This document shows, one piece after another, positions 21,137 to 33,129 of a stretch of DNA of 64,000 bases. Positions within the stretch are counted from its first letter, which is position 1, and each line of letters opens with the position of its first letter. This DNA comes from Vandiemenella viatica (Eukaryota; Arthropoda; Insecta; Orthoptera; Morabidae), in contig JARYHS010009186.1 in NCBI GenBank assembly GCA_031002005.1, forward strand, positions 101,279,992 through 101,343,991. The letters are read 5' to 3'. The notes below the pieces were generated by a model that was not told where the DNA came from, did no database searches, and was given only the letters and a program-made list of their open reading frames with translations. The translations under genes and the position numbers were made by a program.

Positions 21137-21879
21137 TAAGAACTGCAATCACATGCAGGAGGAGTCGAATCTATTGACAATAATGCTCCTTCACAAAATG
21201 CAGTATTAAAAAAATGTAGAAAACGTAAAAAAACACATAACTTCGTAGACAGAACTTAAAACTACGTAAAAAATTATCGCTTTAGTTAACTACGACGATC
21301 TGATGAACAACTAACGCCCCACTGAGATAATTATCTAATATACTAAGTGCAGTCATAAATTATCCCCTAGACTGTGGATGGTATCATCCATCTATTTTGT
21401 ACGGGTATTGAATGGTAATTGTACTTCGCGTTAGCGCCCATATGTCCTAAGTCAGCCCTCGCCTTCCCAAATGGAAACCGCGTGTAATGATATAGAATAC
21501 GTGGATCAGATAAGGTGAGCCGTGTTTGTTGGTTACACGGTTCGTCACTTAAGGCGGCAGATAACATCCCTCCACAGACCAGTTCCAGCAGCCCTGGGCG
21601 TTACTGTGTTGTTCTTCCCCGCATAATGATAACGCGTGGTCCACTGACTGATGAAGCCCTTAATGCTCAAAGACTGCAGTGCCGCAACATCCATCAATAA
21701 CCACCGCATTACTTCCTCGCTTCGCTTGTTCAAGTAGTAAGATGCTGTGTCGGCAGAGAAGCCCCGCCTCGAGTATTATCTTGTGCATGGGTGGTTAAAT
21801 TAAGCATAGTGGTTGTGTTATCAATATGTGGTTCAAACCAGTCCCAAAGAAGGAAGATTAACACTACTGCACCAAGCGT
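21137..21879. other. No element recognised
   Basis: AT-rich to 21360, then a GC-richer patch to 21780 with short open frames on both strands and no recognisable domain. Confidence 0.5.
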
Positions 21880-22030
21880 GGCTGGTGAGCAGTTAAGACT
21901 GGCCTCGTATTTGGGAGAACGCGGGTTCGAATACCCAAATCATTCAAGGCGAATGCCGGTATGGTTCCTTCAAAATACCATGGCCGAATTCCTTCCCGTT
22001 CCTTACCCCTCATTCTTTTCCTGCCTCTAA
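21880..22030 (+). repeat. SINE family A with internal deletion
   Basis: A tRNA-like head (GGTGAGCAGTTAAGACTGGC, then GCGGGTTCGAATACCC) joins directly to ATTCAAGGCGAATGCCGG, skipping the CCATCCAGATTTGGG block. The body continues to TTTTCCTGCCTCTAA and stops at the start of the next element. Confidence 0.8.
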
Positions 22031-22340
22031 GGTAGTGCCCATAAACCCCTTAGCTCCATTTTAGACTCCTGCGTACCCTCTCCCCCCCCCCCCCCCCACG
22101 TAGCCCGATGTGGCTTTTGCCTCTACGCCCCCCCCCCTGCTCACTCCCACGTAGCACGTAGCTTTCTTTCCCTATTGATTCCAGAATACATTTTGTACTG
22201 TTCTATTTTGTTAGACCATCGTAAATTACATACGGAGATAATTAAATGACGGAAATAAATATTCACATGCTGTTGTGTGTTATATACCTCATTTTAACTG
22301 TGACAAATAATATGAATGAATAGCTACGTGGCTTGGCTCA
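22031..22340. mobile_element. Second copy of the 2.95-kb MITE, right end missing
   Basis: Matches 2955 onward from the CATAAACC end through poly-C runs, GCACGTAGCTTTC, TTGATTCCAGAA and AAATTACATACGGAGATAAT to GGCTTGGCTC. The right terminal repeat of the first copy is absent. Confidence 0.75.
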
Positions 22341-22552
22341 ATTCAAGAAAATCCTGATGAAATACGACCTAAGCAGGTTTCTATTCATGAAACGCTGTAA
22401 TTAGCTCGACCCATACGTGCTGCTAAAGAAAGATGCTTACAAAATTTGACTACAATAATAGGTACTGTAAGATACTATCGTAATCGATTGCGTGCGTCAC
22501 AACGTGTGGCCAGTGAAAGTGTCGACAATGTGAGCAACGAAATTAGTGGGGA

Positions 22553-22765
22553 AAAAGTGGTTACTGCGCTGGCTCTCAAACAATTCTGGCTACAATCCCG
22601 GGTTCAAATCCCGGTTGGGGTAAGAATTTTTAAGATTTGTACTTGATCATATTAACTACGCTGGGGCGTTCTATGGTTCGGATTCTACGTTAAATTGTAG
22701 TTCCCAGAGGAAAGGAACTGACCGTCCTACCTCTGATTCTATGGCTTAATATGCCTCCTTAGGGA
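22553..22765 (+). repeat. tRNA-derived SINE, family C
   Basis: The B-box region CCCGGGTTCAAATCCCGG keeps a perfect T-arm-like stem. The body carries GATCATATTAACTACGC and GGTTCGGATTCTACGTTAAA, both found in the inverted copy at 27946-28283. Confidence 0.75.
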
Positions 22766-23042
22766 GGATCCAACCAACCTTCAGGTTAAGTTTTTATACT
22801 GTCTATATATTTAATGTAGCCAATCTATTACTAATATATCAGAAACTCGTGTAATAGATAAAATTAATTTCTCACAAATGAAATCTTGCATACTGAACAG
22901 AAATCGAAAGATGCCGAGCAAATATCGGTCACCCAGGTACTAATAATAATATGTCGTCTTTGCTGTTCGCTAATTATTTGTTTCAAATAAAATGTGTTTT
23001 AAAAAGTTTTTTGCTTCATTGAGACAGTAATGTAACTATGGC
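22766..23042. other. AT-rich DNA
   Basis: Nothing recognised. Confidence 0.5.
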
Positions 23043-23145
23043 ATCTTATAAAATTTTCCTGTTGGGTGAGCGGTAACGCTTGGGCCCGGCTTTCCGGAGG
23101 ACGCTGGTTTAAATCTTCATACGAACATCCTGATATCGTTTTTAC
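23043..23145 (+). repeat. SINE family A, 5' part only
   Basis: A head with TTGGGTGAGCGGTAACGC and a degenerate B box (CTGGTTTAAATC), then ACATCCTGATATCG. The downstream body is missing. Confidence 0.6.
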
Positions 23146-23511
23146 ATTATTTTTCAAAATTATTCCAAATGAATTTAAATAGGCCATGGACTCCGACGAT
23201 ACGTAAGCCAGTAACAAAGAGAAAAGTTTTTTCCCCTGGTTACTTCTTTGTTGACAGATTTATATGTACTACATCGGATGATAAAAATATAACAGTCTGT
23301 AAGTGGGAAATTTTGAATTTCGTTCCGAATACTAGTGAGGAATTGATCTGAATACATATAAGCTCGACTGAATTCTTTAGATAATGCACTAATTTTACTT
23401 TATAGATGTGAAAGGAATTGATTCTTTGGATAATTACTAATAAAACTTATTGCGTACTGCATTGACAGATGAGAGATCCAAAAATAGTACTTCGACCGCC
23501 TAACCACTAGT

Positions 23512-23737
23512 GAGAGTGGTGGGTGAGCTGTAAAGCTCTGACCTCTGTCTCGGGAGGACGCAGGTTCGAATTCCCGTCCGACCATCCCGATTTCAGTTTT
23601 CTTTGGTTTCCAGAAATCGCTCCAGGCGAATGTCATAATAGTTCCTTCAAAAGTCTATGACTGAATTACTTCTCGTTCCTTAACCCTAGTCCTTTCCGAT
23701 CTCTAATGACCACTACGTCGACGAAACGTTATTTCAT
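23512..23737 (+). repeat. SINE family A, full length, diverged
   Basis: Head GGTGGGTGAGCTGTAAAGC, B box GCAGGTTCGAATTCCC, body CCATCCCGATTTCAG through GCTCCAGGCGAATG to CTCTAATGACC and ACGTCGACGAAACG. Confidence 0.8.
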
Positions 23738-24004
23738 CATCAGAAGAACAACTACAAGGCTTTCTCGCCGAAATTGTCAGATCGCCTGTACTAATTTCTT
23801 GAACTGAAGAACGGTTCAAGACGGCAGTCACTTAAACACAAATTGATTTTATCAGACATAGCCATTAGAGCTCAAAATTTTGAAAATCTGGACTTATCAC
23901 ACTGTTATTCTCTAAAGAAATTTCAAAAGCTAATGACAAATCTACAGTCGAGGCCACCTGCTTCCTCCACAGTAAAGCAATGTTGATTTTTCGTTCACAC
24001 GTTC
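23738..24004. other. No element recognised
   Basis: Spacer before the Tc1 element at 24005. Confidence 0.5.
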
Positions 24005-25202
24005 ACTGATCAGCCAGAACTTTATGGCTACTTACCTACTATCGATATAAACCCGTCCAGGCAATAGCAGCGTCACCTGCTACTTCAGACACACGCAAGG
24101 TGCATGTAGTATTATTGAGCGTGGTATCCGTGTTTAGAATGGGGAATGCGCGCGATTTATCTGAGTTTGACCGAGGACAGATTGTGATGGCCCGGAGGCT
24201 CGGCACGAGCATTTCGGAAACTGCACGACTTGTCGCGTTTTCGAGGAGTGCTGTTGTGAGTGTCTTGAATAAGTAGCGAAACCAAGGTCCAAATCACGTC
24301 CAAAAGTTGAGGGATTGGGCGGCCACCCCTCAGATGTCTGACGTCGTAGGCTGGGCAGACTGGTAAAACAGGAAAGGCGGCGAGTTGTGGCGGAACTAAC
24401 ATCAGATTTTAATGCTGGGCAGAGTACAAGTGTGTCTGAACACACAGTGCACCAAACACTCCTAACGATGGGCCTCAGCAGCCGACGACCCATTCATGTG
24501 CCAATGTTAAGACCACGACATCGGCAACTGCGACTGAAATGGGAACGTGACCATCGTCACTGGACGTCTGTGCAGTGGCAGAGCGTTGCATGGTCTGGTT
24601 AATCCCGATACCTTCTTCATCATGCCGATGGGAGGGTGCCAATCCGTCGTTTTCCAGGGGAACAGCTTCCTGACACCTGTACTGCGGGACACAGGCAAAC
24701 TGGCGGCGGATCAATTATGCTCTAGGAATATTCACGTGGGAATCCATGAGTCCAGTTGGGCTGGTGCAAGGCACCATGACCATAAGTATCGCACACTGGT
24801 TGCAGACCACGTACATACCTTCAAGACGACCATGTTTCTAACGGCAGTGGCATTTTTCAACAAGATAATGCGCCATCTCACAAGGCCAGGAGTGTGATGG
24901 AGTGGTTCTAGGAACACAGTGGCGAGTTGCAATTGATGTTCTGGCCCCCAACTCGCCAGATTTGAACCCGATCGATTACATCTGGGGTGAGATTGAACGT
25001 GGCGCCAGAGCTCATAGCTCCCCTCCCCGGAATATACGGTAATTAGATGACTTGGGTGAACAGATGTGGTCTCAACTCCCTCCAGCGACCTACCAAGGCC
25101 TCATTACTTTCATGCCGAGACGCGTCGCCGCCGTTATGTGTGCCAAAGGCGGACATACCGGCTATTAGGTAGGTGGTCATAATGTTCTGGCTGATCAGAG
25201 TA
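24005..25202 (+). mobile_element. Tc1/mariner element, about 1.2 kb, both ends present
   Basis: The left end CACTGATCAGCCAGAACTTT and inverted right end CTCTGATCAGCCAGAACATT are near-identical, and the match extends to the ACCTACC segment. A TA follows on the right; on the left TT replaces the expected TA. Length and ends match a full-size Tc1-like element. The transposase inside is broken. Confidence 0.9.
24139..25140 (+). pseudogene. Tc1 transposase pseudogene
   Basis: From the ATG at 24139 the frame reads [19 protein letters not shown] and an N-terminal helix-turn-helix ([20 protein letters not shown]), then a stop. In other frames follow HTVHQTLLTMGL, SRRPIHVPML, the VAWSG segment where the first catalytic Asp would be, a GGGSIMLW-like segment, QDNAPSHKA (second Asp) and LAPNSPDLNPIDYIWGE (third catalytic residue region). 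At least three frame changes or stops interrupt it. The motif order is that of the Tc1 family. Confidence 0.85.
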
Positions 25203-25974
25203 TATAAACATTGTGTGGTTTTAGCTCACAAACCTCCAGATATAGACAATAAACAACGAAGCTGCGCTCTTTGACAGATAAGCTTTGTAGAAATCGGATT
25301 TTAAATGATTTGTTTGAAAGCGCAAACGTGTGAAACAATCCATCAATTCTGCTGGCCAAAAGAAGCAAACAAAAAATAAAAACACTGGTTCACAATTTTA
25401 AATATTGAACCAGAAAAAATATTTAATGTCCCACATTACCTTAATCACAAAAAAAATTAAAAATTAAAAGTTGAGAAAGCATTTATTTGATTGATCTTTG
25501 TAGTGAATTGTCAATCTAAAATTAGTTTTGAAACTAGTCACATGTAATATATTTCGTCAGTTCGCTATTTTAATTTTTCACTGAAAAAAAGAAGCCAGCT
25601 GAATTCAGTACATGGAACCTAATTCACCAGACTCTTGCAGTCCCTGGCTTTTACGGAAATGCTATTGCCATCTGGCGGTAGCAGACTGAACTCGTTTCTC
25701 CTTATCCTCTGCGGAATGAATCCGAGGTATTTTGAGGTTTCAAATCATTTTAACTTCTTAAGAATGGATGTAATAGCATTATCGTCTCCTGTGATTCGTC
25801 TCTAATACCAATTTTCGATCAAATAACTCGTAAATTTCTTGATATATCGCATCTATCAATCACATATTTCACCTTCATCTGATTAGAATAAGAAATTCAT
25901 ACTTGCTTATTCGAAGGGGAATTGCTGAACGGTTTTGTTTTTACGTGTACATAACATACATTTGTTTCAAACCA
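25203..25974. other. AT-rich DNA
   Basis: Nothing recognised apart from A/T homopolymer runs. Confidence 0.5.
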
Positions 25975-26050
25975 TATTTATCTCCGAGTAGATTTCCACT
26001 TTTCTTATACAAGCTTTTGCCCGCGGCTTCATTCGCAGGACTATTAATCT
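25975..26050 (-). repeat. Possible short tail of a dispersed element
   Basis: On the minus strand the segment GAATGAAGCCGCGGGCAAAA is of the type that ends many arthropod interspersed repeats, similar in theme to GAGCAAAGCCGCAGGCAAAG at 50427. The class, RTE-like tail or Helitron-like, is not resolved. Confidence 0.3.
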
Positions 26051-26235
26051 ACAGACTTCTTTCTTAAACCAATATTATCGATAGCTACATGATGAACGGC
26101 CCCTGTGGCACACAAATTATTTTTACTTGAAGGTTCTCTGAATCATAGCCTACATATCAACATTCATATCATTTACTTTGCAAGTTTTACTTTGCTTTCA
26201 ACAGATACTCATTTCCTCCCGACGTCTCAAACAAG

Positions 26236-26300
26236 ACTTCCTCAGGCGTCTAGCTTGATCCCTGAGGAAGACCTTAGGCTATGGCCGAAACATCGGAATG
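26236..26300 (+). repeat. Short inverted repeat with CTGAGGA...GAAAC motif
   Basis: CTTCCTCAGG at 26236-26245 pairs with CCTGAGGAAG at 26261-26270. The second arm opens a CTGAGGA...GGCCGAAAC pattern similar in layout to the motif in the 62.2-kb palindrome, but without complementary flanks, so no hammerhead fold is supported here. Confidence 0.4.
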
Positions 26301-26383
26301 AAAGACGCATAAATTGGATACAGCGTAAATCTCTCAGAAATGATTGGATAAGGTTATGACAGCTGAAAGAATCACGAAATCTC

Positions 26384-27215
26384 TCTGTATATAAATACAG
26401 ATGTATGCAAATATATTTGTCTTTCAATACAAATCCGTAGCTTTTATCGGATCTTGATACACACGGATACTTTCAAACAATGGGAAGAATACTGCCCACA
26501 TTTGGTTTACAAAAATCTAATCCCTCTCCACTACGACTCGTCTTAAGCAAAATTTACACGTACTACTGTTCAGTTTTATGTATGTATCGAAAACGGTAGG
26601 CGAACCAGAGTGGATGGTGATATTTTGAAAGCCCATACTACTTCCTATTTATTGGCGTTGGACCAGTAACACAGAAATTCTAAACTGAAAAAATTGTTTT
26701 AAATTTGGTGTCGTGACACTCAAACCACAGTTTATATCCTAGCTTGATCAAACTATGCACACGTTTACTTTAAAACAAAGAGCAAAATACTATCTAAATT
26801 TGGTTTACAAAAACCCAACCTTACTCCCCTTTACCACCTTCAGCAAAATTTACCGTTGCAACCGTTCTTTTTTTTTAATTATCTCGAAAACGATAGGGAA
26901 ATCGGCCAAAGTGGATAGTAATATTCTGAAAGCCCATAACATTTCCTGTCGAATGATGTTGGGCCAATCCCGATGAGGCTATTCTGATCAAGAAATTCTA
27001 ACTTAAATTTTAAATATTGTTTTAAAATTGGTGCACGGTGACACACAAATAATGTTTAAATTTGGTTTGCAATACTACATCCGCTCTAGCCCCTTCTTCT
27101 CACAGGTGCAGCTTTTCTGTTTGTCTCCATATATCTCGAAAACGGTTGTCAAGGTGGATGGTGATGTACTGAAAGCCCATTCACTTCCTGCCGAATGGCA
27201 TCGAAGTGATTCAGA
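26384..27215 (+). repeat. Three degenerate tandem units, 240-300 bp
   Basis: Landmarks recur three times: an ACATTTGGTTTACAAAA-type segment, then TCGAAAACGGTAGG, then GTGGATGGTGATAT and TTGAAAGCCCAT at 26631, 26932 and 27175. The first unit is preceded by AATACAAATCCGTAGC, which also occurs near 40370 in the same orientation. A partial unit is at 44721-44800. Confidence 0.7.
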
Positions 27216-27409
27216 TCGGATTCCCACCAGTGACAACAAGCAATATAATAGTGTTGAGTATGATGACACGTATGGTAAATTATTTTTTATTGTGTTACAG
27301 AAAATGTAACAACAATCCGATCAAACGAGATAAAAATCAGCAGTATCACATCCTGACCTCGAGCAACTCCGGGTGGACAACTTTTATAAAATTATATATT
27401 ATTTCTTAC

Positions 27410-27838
27410 GGTTTTTTTGTCACAAGCCGTTATCTCCCTTCATACCAAAGCGAAATCGAGGTATCATGTTAAAGCTTAAGGCATCAGCTTTGGTTATATC
27501 ATATGTTAATTTTTCCAAATTCGACCATTAAAGGGCAAAAGTGTCAATATTTCTAAAATGCTGTTTTTTATACGGCGAACCATTTATCTCCCTGTATTCG
27601 TAACCGAAATCAATAAATGAAGTACCATTTTAAAGATTAAGATCTCCGCTTTGGTAAAATTTTATATTAAGACAGGAATTTTTCGAAATTCGAGCAAAAG
27701 TATCAATATTTCTGCAACGCATTTTTGTGTCACGTGCCTGCCTTGCTATCTAATCGATCGAGGTGTCATTTTTAACATCAAGGTCTCCACATTGGTAGCA
27801 GTATATTTTATGAAAGAAATTTTTCGAAATTTGACCCT
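27410..27838 (-). repeat. Satellite (167-bp family), three decayed units
   Basis: On the minus strand the units carry GGGAGATAA, a GATTTCGGTTA-like segment, TTAAAATG and CGAAAAATT, as in the array at 58160-59700. Anchors at 27430, 27584 and 27744 give spacings of 154 and 160 bp. The block ends against SINE B. Confidence 0.7.
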
Positions 27839-27945
27839 ATGAAAATCCCCGCCGAGATAGGTATTCGAACCAGGTATCTTTCATTCCCCGTTCAGACATC
27901 TGAACAACTGAGCCACCTGACCGCTACAGGTAGATATTACCACGT
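27839..27945 (-). repeat. SINE family B, head only
   Basis: On the minus strand: AGCGGTCAGGTGGCTCAG (A box region), CTGGTTCGAATACC (B box) and GGCGGGGATTTTCATAGG, shared with 30970-31145. The rest of the body is absent and satellite follows directly. Confidence 0.7.
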
Positions 27946-28283
27946 CAGTGACGTGAACTCGTTAGATTTTACCCATCCCAAAATCGCCCGACTTGCCTAA
28001 AGAAGTTTTCACTCCAAAAACTACGAGTAAAAATCAAACTTAGTCCACAACTCGGAAGAGATGTACCAAGCTATTTTGTCAGAGACAGGAAGGCCAATTC
28101 TTTTCCTCATGGGCCTACAGTTTAACGTGGACTCAGAGCAACAAAACGTCCAAGTGTACTTAATATAATCAAATACAACTCCTAAAACCTCCTGCTTACC
28201 ACGGGATTTGAACCCGTGACCGGAGAGAGAAACTTTCGGAAGTAAGTGCCTTAACAGCTGAGCTACCAGACCACCTAGGTTCG
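27946..28283 (-). repeat. SINE family C, full length
   Basis: The tRNA-like head is at 28197-28283 on the minus strand: GTAGCTCAGCTGTTAAGGC and CACGGGTTCAAATCCCGTG, a perfect T-arm-like stem. The body contains GATTATATTAAGTACAC and GAGTCCACGTTAAACTGTAG. It extends into a TTTTGGAGTGAAAACTTC segment with a second copy near 28595. Confidence 0.75.
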
Positions 28284-30668
28284 AAATATACGTGTGCTAA
28301 GTATTATAAAATATACGTATGCACAATTACATCAAAATTGGATAAAAATTGTGTATTTGTATGGAAAAAAAACAACAACATTCATTTCTACAAATTAGAT
28401 ACAAGTATACTTTCACTTCTGTCAAAGCGAAACACGTATACTTATAGATACAGACATATTATTAACATTAGTATGTAGGGGACGCGAAATCATAAGATTT
28501 TGCCCATCTAAAATCGTGCAACTCGCATATTATACGTTCAACACGTCATAGCTTGTCGGCTGCGGGAAGGCGGGAAAACAACGCCTAAGCGCCTATAGAA
28601 GTTTTCACTTCAAAAATTGTCTGGCAAAGTGAAGATGAAGTCGGAAAGAACTTCAAAACTTTGCATGATATTGATGGGCTTCCCCGGTGGAACTCCCCAC
28701 AATTTTTTATATAAGTAATACACAGATAAACTCTCCTTACATTCAGACGTTATCCTAATTTCTCAGTTTTTCGACATTACGTTAAAATAAAAGATATTGT
28801 ATTCAGTGAACCATGACCTGTATATTATTCCAAATCACATCAAAATTTTACCTTTAATTTTTACGTGAATCTCTTTCAACAAAATGTGGATACTAATTTC
28901 CTGAGTCTTTTGTTTAAATTCTCAACGTTGCGATGTTAAATCAAAATAAACCCTACATTATTTTACTCCCGGTATCGTTAGAAATACATTACTGTGTATC
29001 GATTTCTCAGCTTTTCGATGCCACATCAAACTGAATCATTTGCTCTTGTAACCAAGTGACCAGGAGTTCTGCATTAATCGGAACTCCAATCAAATCCTAT
29101 CATTAATTTAAGCGTGAATCTCGTTCAACGGAAAACTTGTACTTGACAGAAGTAAACTTAAGAAACAGTTTATTTCTTCTCTCCAGGTTACTAATTGACC
29201 GAAAAACTAATTTTTCAAAATAAAAAAAATGAATGTACAGTATTTTTATGGGGTGCAGCTTTATTACATATAGAAATTATCTGATTATCCATTATTGTTC
29301 TGTTCCTGCTAGTTTCATTTGACGCAGTGCAATACATGCAATAATTTATTGAAAAGTGGATACGTAAAAAAGTCTCATTTCTTTGCTCATCACATTTCGA
29401 TGAATATTTCATTAGATACGAGAAAAATTTAAACATACAACCCTCTGTTTAGCACAATGCATCATCTCTAACTTCGAAATTAGAGTTAGAATGTCGCAGT
29501 ACGTCGACTAAACTTCCACCTTAAGACATTACTAAAAAATTACTGTCAGTTATCGCTAATCGTGTATCAATAGGGCAGATATTTATAGAACGTCAGAACA
29601 CTGCAATATTGTTATATGGCTTAACCACTGTAGTCGCAATGGTAGTACACTCGACGTACATCCAAGATACTGTTCTACGCTTACCATTAAGTAAACGCCG
29701 TAGCGCCTATCACATATGTGACCAATACAGGAGCACTGGTGGTGCGGTTACTAGGCGCACTCCAATGGTCGAATGCACGAAGCGCAAGCATAATAACTTC
29801 TTCACGAATTTTATTCCTCACAATCTTCAGACATTGCCACAAGAACCATACAAGTATGATCCAAAATGGGAAACCGCTCATTATTATGCCTAATAAAAGG
29901 AATTATAAATTAATGTTAGTTCAATCGCAGAAGCATTTTTCATCAAATTAATCCTGATTGTTAAGTAGTCCCCCATATTATTCGAGAAGGCAGCCGTTTG
30001 TCACTGATTTTACAGAGTATTTTAGCATTAAAACTATTTCTAGAGTCGTAAGTCCACAATTTATGAGACATCCTGGATCTCAAATGTTCAAACCTGTTTA
30101 AACAGAAAATATTAAATTTCTAGAAATTAATTAACAAAAACAGGTTATTTCGACATTGATTTTTATGCATATTTCAACTCCAGAAAGTCATGTGCAATAT
30201 CTTTTTGTGTTGGTGGGCTGGAAAAAATTGTGGATTGGGGAAGGGAAAGAAGGTACTTCAGCACAGAAGAACTAGGTCTTCAGAAATATAAAAATGAAAA
30301 GCAGTAATATATCTGATGGAGTGTAGAATACGTAAGATCGAAGTTTCCCTCGGCGTTGAGAATGAAGTCTTCACCAGAAGATTGCGACAGAAGTTCCGAT
30401 CACCGAAATATCGTGTGAAAACACACTGCTCGCTCGGCTAGTCATTCGCGAAGACTATATTAAAGTGTAGAATATTTTAAAGCAGTTAGGAATAGTTTTA
30501 AACGCTTCCGTAAACAAGAATTTTTCTCAATGTGACGCATAGCAAGGAGAATGACGACGATAGTAGAGTTATCAGGAATTTTGTTAATTTTAACACAACG
30601 TAAAGTTAAATATTCCTCTACACGTATTATCAGCACAATTATTATTATTTAATTTCTCGTATGTATGT
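28284..30668. other. AT-rich DNA, one SINE C 3'-end fragment
   Basis: At about 28490-28625 segments CCCATCTAAAATCG and AGAAGTTTTCACTTCAAAAA repeat the end of the SINE C at 27946. The rest has short frames on both strands at 29609-29950 but no domain. Confidence 0.5.
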
Positions 30669-30888
30669 CAGTAACGGATCTACAAATTTTCCAAGCCTGT
30701 GCAAAAGCTTTGAGATTGCCGCCGCTTCAAAGATACAAGAATTTCGCCATCCCCTTCAAACATAATTTTGCCGCCAGGGGCAGGAATGGAGCTAAAAAAA
30801 TGTGGCCGCCACATGACATTCCATTTCCCTGCTTTCCAAATATGATTCCCCCCTCCCCCCTTGCAGTTGCCGCCTAGATCCAACACTG
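30669..30888. mobile_element. 220-bp hAT MITE
   Basis: The ends CAGTAACGGATCTA and, inverted, CAGTGTTGGATCTA match at 11 of 14. Flanks ATGTATGT and ATGTAGGT match at 7 of 8. GCCGCC motifs recur inside both ends. Non-coding. Confidence 0.75.
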
Positions 30889-30969
30889 ATGTAGGTATAT
30901 TCGTTAGGATCAACAAGAACGATTTTAAGCCTTCGTTTGGCTTAATTTCCTTTGGATGAGCACACATCT

Positions 30970-31145
30970 GTATTACAGCTAAGATACGGCAGTGTTCTGG
31001 CGTACTTCACAATACACAGCAAGTTGTCTGAGGTGAAGGTTACATTAAGGGGCTATGAAAATCCCCACCGGGACAGAGATTCGAACCGGGGATCTTTCAA
31101 TCCTCAATCAGAAACCTTAACCACTGAGCCACAAGGCCGCTTTTT
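30970..31145 (-). repeat. SINE family B, full length
   Basis: On the minus strand: GTGGCTCAGTGGTTAAGG (A box), CCCGGTTCGAATCTC (B box), GGTGGGGATTTTCATAG, then CACCTCAGACAACTTGC and GTGAAGTACGCCAGAACA. This is the best preserved member of the family in the window. Confidence 0.8.
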
Positions 31146-33129
31146 TTTCTTGACATTTCACGTAACTCCATTGAACAGTTTAAGTTTATTAATGAAATGA
31201 CATATTATCTACAGTAACAATTAAAATTTTTATTCTGTCAAAGATTCTGACACAGTTTAATGAGACTTGGTTTAACATCAAATTTAACCCGCTTCCACAT
31301 CCTGCAGAAAAAGTCATTTTGGGATTGATTAATATAAATTATTTATATGAATACAGTCACTAAACATTGCTTACGTGAAGCAGTTGTAAAAAAGTTTGAT
31401 TGAAACGTATATTTTCAGACGGATGATGTTCTGTTTAAAAGATAACTAAGTTCATGTCTTTCTTGCCTTGAAACGAAACCTGTTTGACAGAAAGACCAAA
31501 TTATGAAGTCAAATCTTTTTTGTATTTTTTATGGAGCAAACATCTCTTAGAAGTGTCCCCTGCGGCTATATAATAAACGAGACCTAATGACTAATAACAT
31601 GTCTTTTACAGAGAAATGATTGCCTCTAATTGGAGAACTTGTCCTTTCAGGTTTGAAAATACATAATTACGCAATCTATCAATTTGACCTTGTAGTCTGC
31701 ATGATGTTAACGTTGTGTATTTCTTTCTAGGCTACTTTCGCTTCATTGTGCACTGTGGGTTGCTCATCAGGTTCAGCTTGAAGCACTCGTTTGGTGTCTA
31801 TTAAAACTAACGATGCAAATTGAAAGAAAAAAAAATTCAGATTTGTGAAAAAAAAAAATGAAAAAAACCTAGCACCCTGGTTTTTTTTATAAATTTGTTT
31901 TTTTTTTTCAGAAAACTATATATTTGATAAATTATAGTTTTATTTACGGAACTTAAAATTTACATGTGTGTTTTAAATCTTACTAAATCATATAATGTCT
32001 TACATAATAATTCATAAATGTATCTATACAGGTAACATAATTTTTTATTCATCCTGTATGTCGGTACCACACTCACTAGTATCAGCACTACCAACACTAG
32101 TTTGGTCGGTGTCGGAATTTTATATTTCTTCTTCTGTCTCCTCTATATTCATAACTTCAGAAGTAGTTATATTTTCTTTTACTGCTTGTTCTCGTATTGT
32201 ACGCAAAAGATTTTGAGATTGCAATTTTAAATTTTGAGCAAAGTACACACTGTGCATAAAGACTGCGCCGATAGTTCTGTATTACGGTCTTTTAAGTTTG
32301 AATTTAAATCTATTAGCATACAAAATAGGAGCTTTATTTCTTTTCAGTCATTGGTTTACGCCAACGGTTGCAAGGAAACGGTTCATAATTACTGACAATT
32401 AAATGAGTCAGTATCACTATACGCTGAGAGTTTAACAAGTATACGAATATAAGGAAAGCACAATAAGTAATAAAAGGGGGCAAAAAACCGTAGATAAATT
32501 TTAAATTCCTAATTTTTTTAAAAGATCCGTAGGTCTACAGTTAAATCCGTAAATCTGGAAGCATTAGTTTAAATAGCGAGTATCAATCCAAACAAAGGGG
32601 AACGGGGATTCCTTCTCGTGCAACCTTGCCTCTTCGGGAAGTCCCCGTTCATAAAAGAAAATTTCAGTCAATGTTGCCAATATTTTCGTATTTCCCCCCC
32701 CCTTTCTGAACCAGAAAAATATATTAGATTTAAAAATTAACATAAGTACTTAGAATAAACTTTAAAACAGTCATATTAAACTATAAATGACTTACAAATT
32801 TGAGATTTAGTAGTTATGAAAAAAACATGTCCCAGAAAAAAACATGTTTTTTTTCACAGTTTTTTTTCATGTTTTTTTTTTCAAGTCAGAACCGTTTTTT
32901 ACAACACTAATCAAAACACAATTTTTGTAGTAGTCTACATGTTTGTTTATAACCAGTTGTGAAGTGCCAACAACATCCGTAGGATATATGTATTCAGGAA
33001 ACTGCAGAGAAATGGTTTCTTTAGCAGTTGACAATACTTAAATATAAGTGGAGCATATTCGCTATTTCTGAAGCCCGTAACTAACCATTTGTGGACTATG
33101 AGAATTCAGTTTTTCCCGGCGTATAAAAG
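31146..33129. other. Very AT-rich DNA with homopolymer tracts
   Basis: Long A and T runs near 31825-31910 and 32820-32880, where ACATG-type words and T8 tracts alternate. A C9 tract lies near 32693. No gene or element with defined ends. Confidence 0.55.

Noticed and set aside
24134..24932. Several overlapping frames on both strands in the Tc1 element
   Set aside because: They are shadow frames of the broken transposase in a GC-richer stretch; only the plus-strand transposase motifs are meaningful.
26262..26291. CTGAGGA...GAAAC as a hammerhead ribozyme
   Set aside because: The flanks do not pair well as stem I and there is no clear stem III or cleavage triplet.
28197..28283. Apparent minus-strand tRNA gene
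   Set aside because: Although the T-arm-like stem is perfect, the anticodon region is too long and the SINE C body follows.
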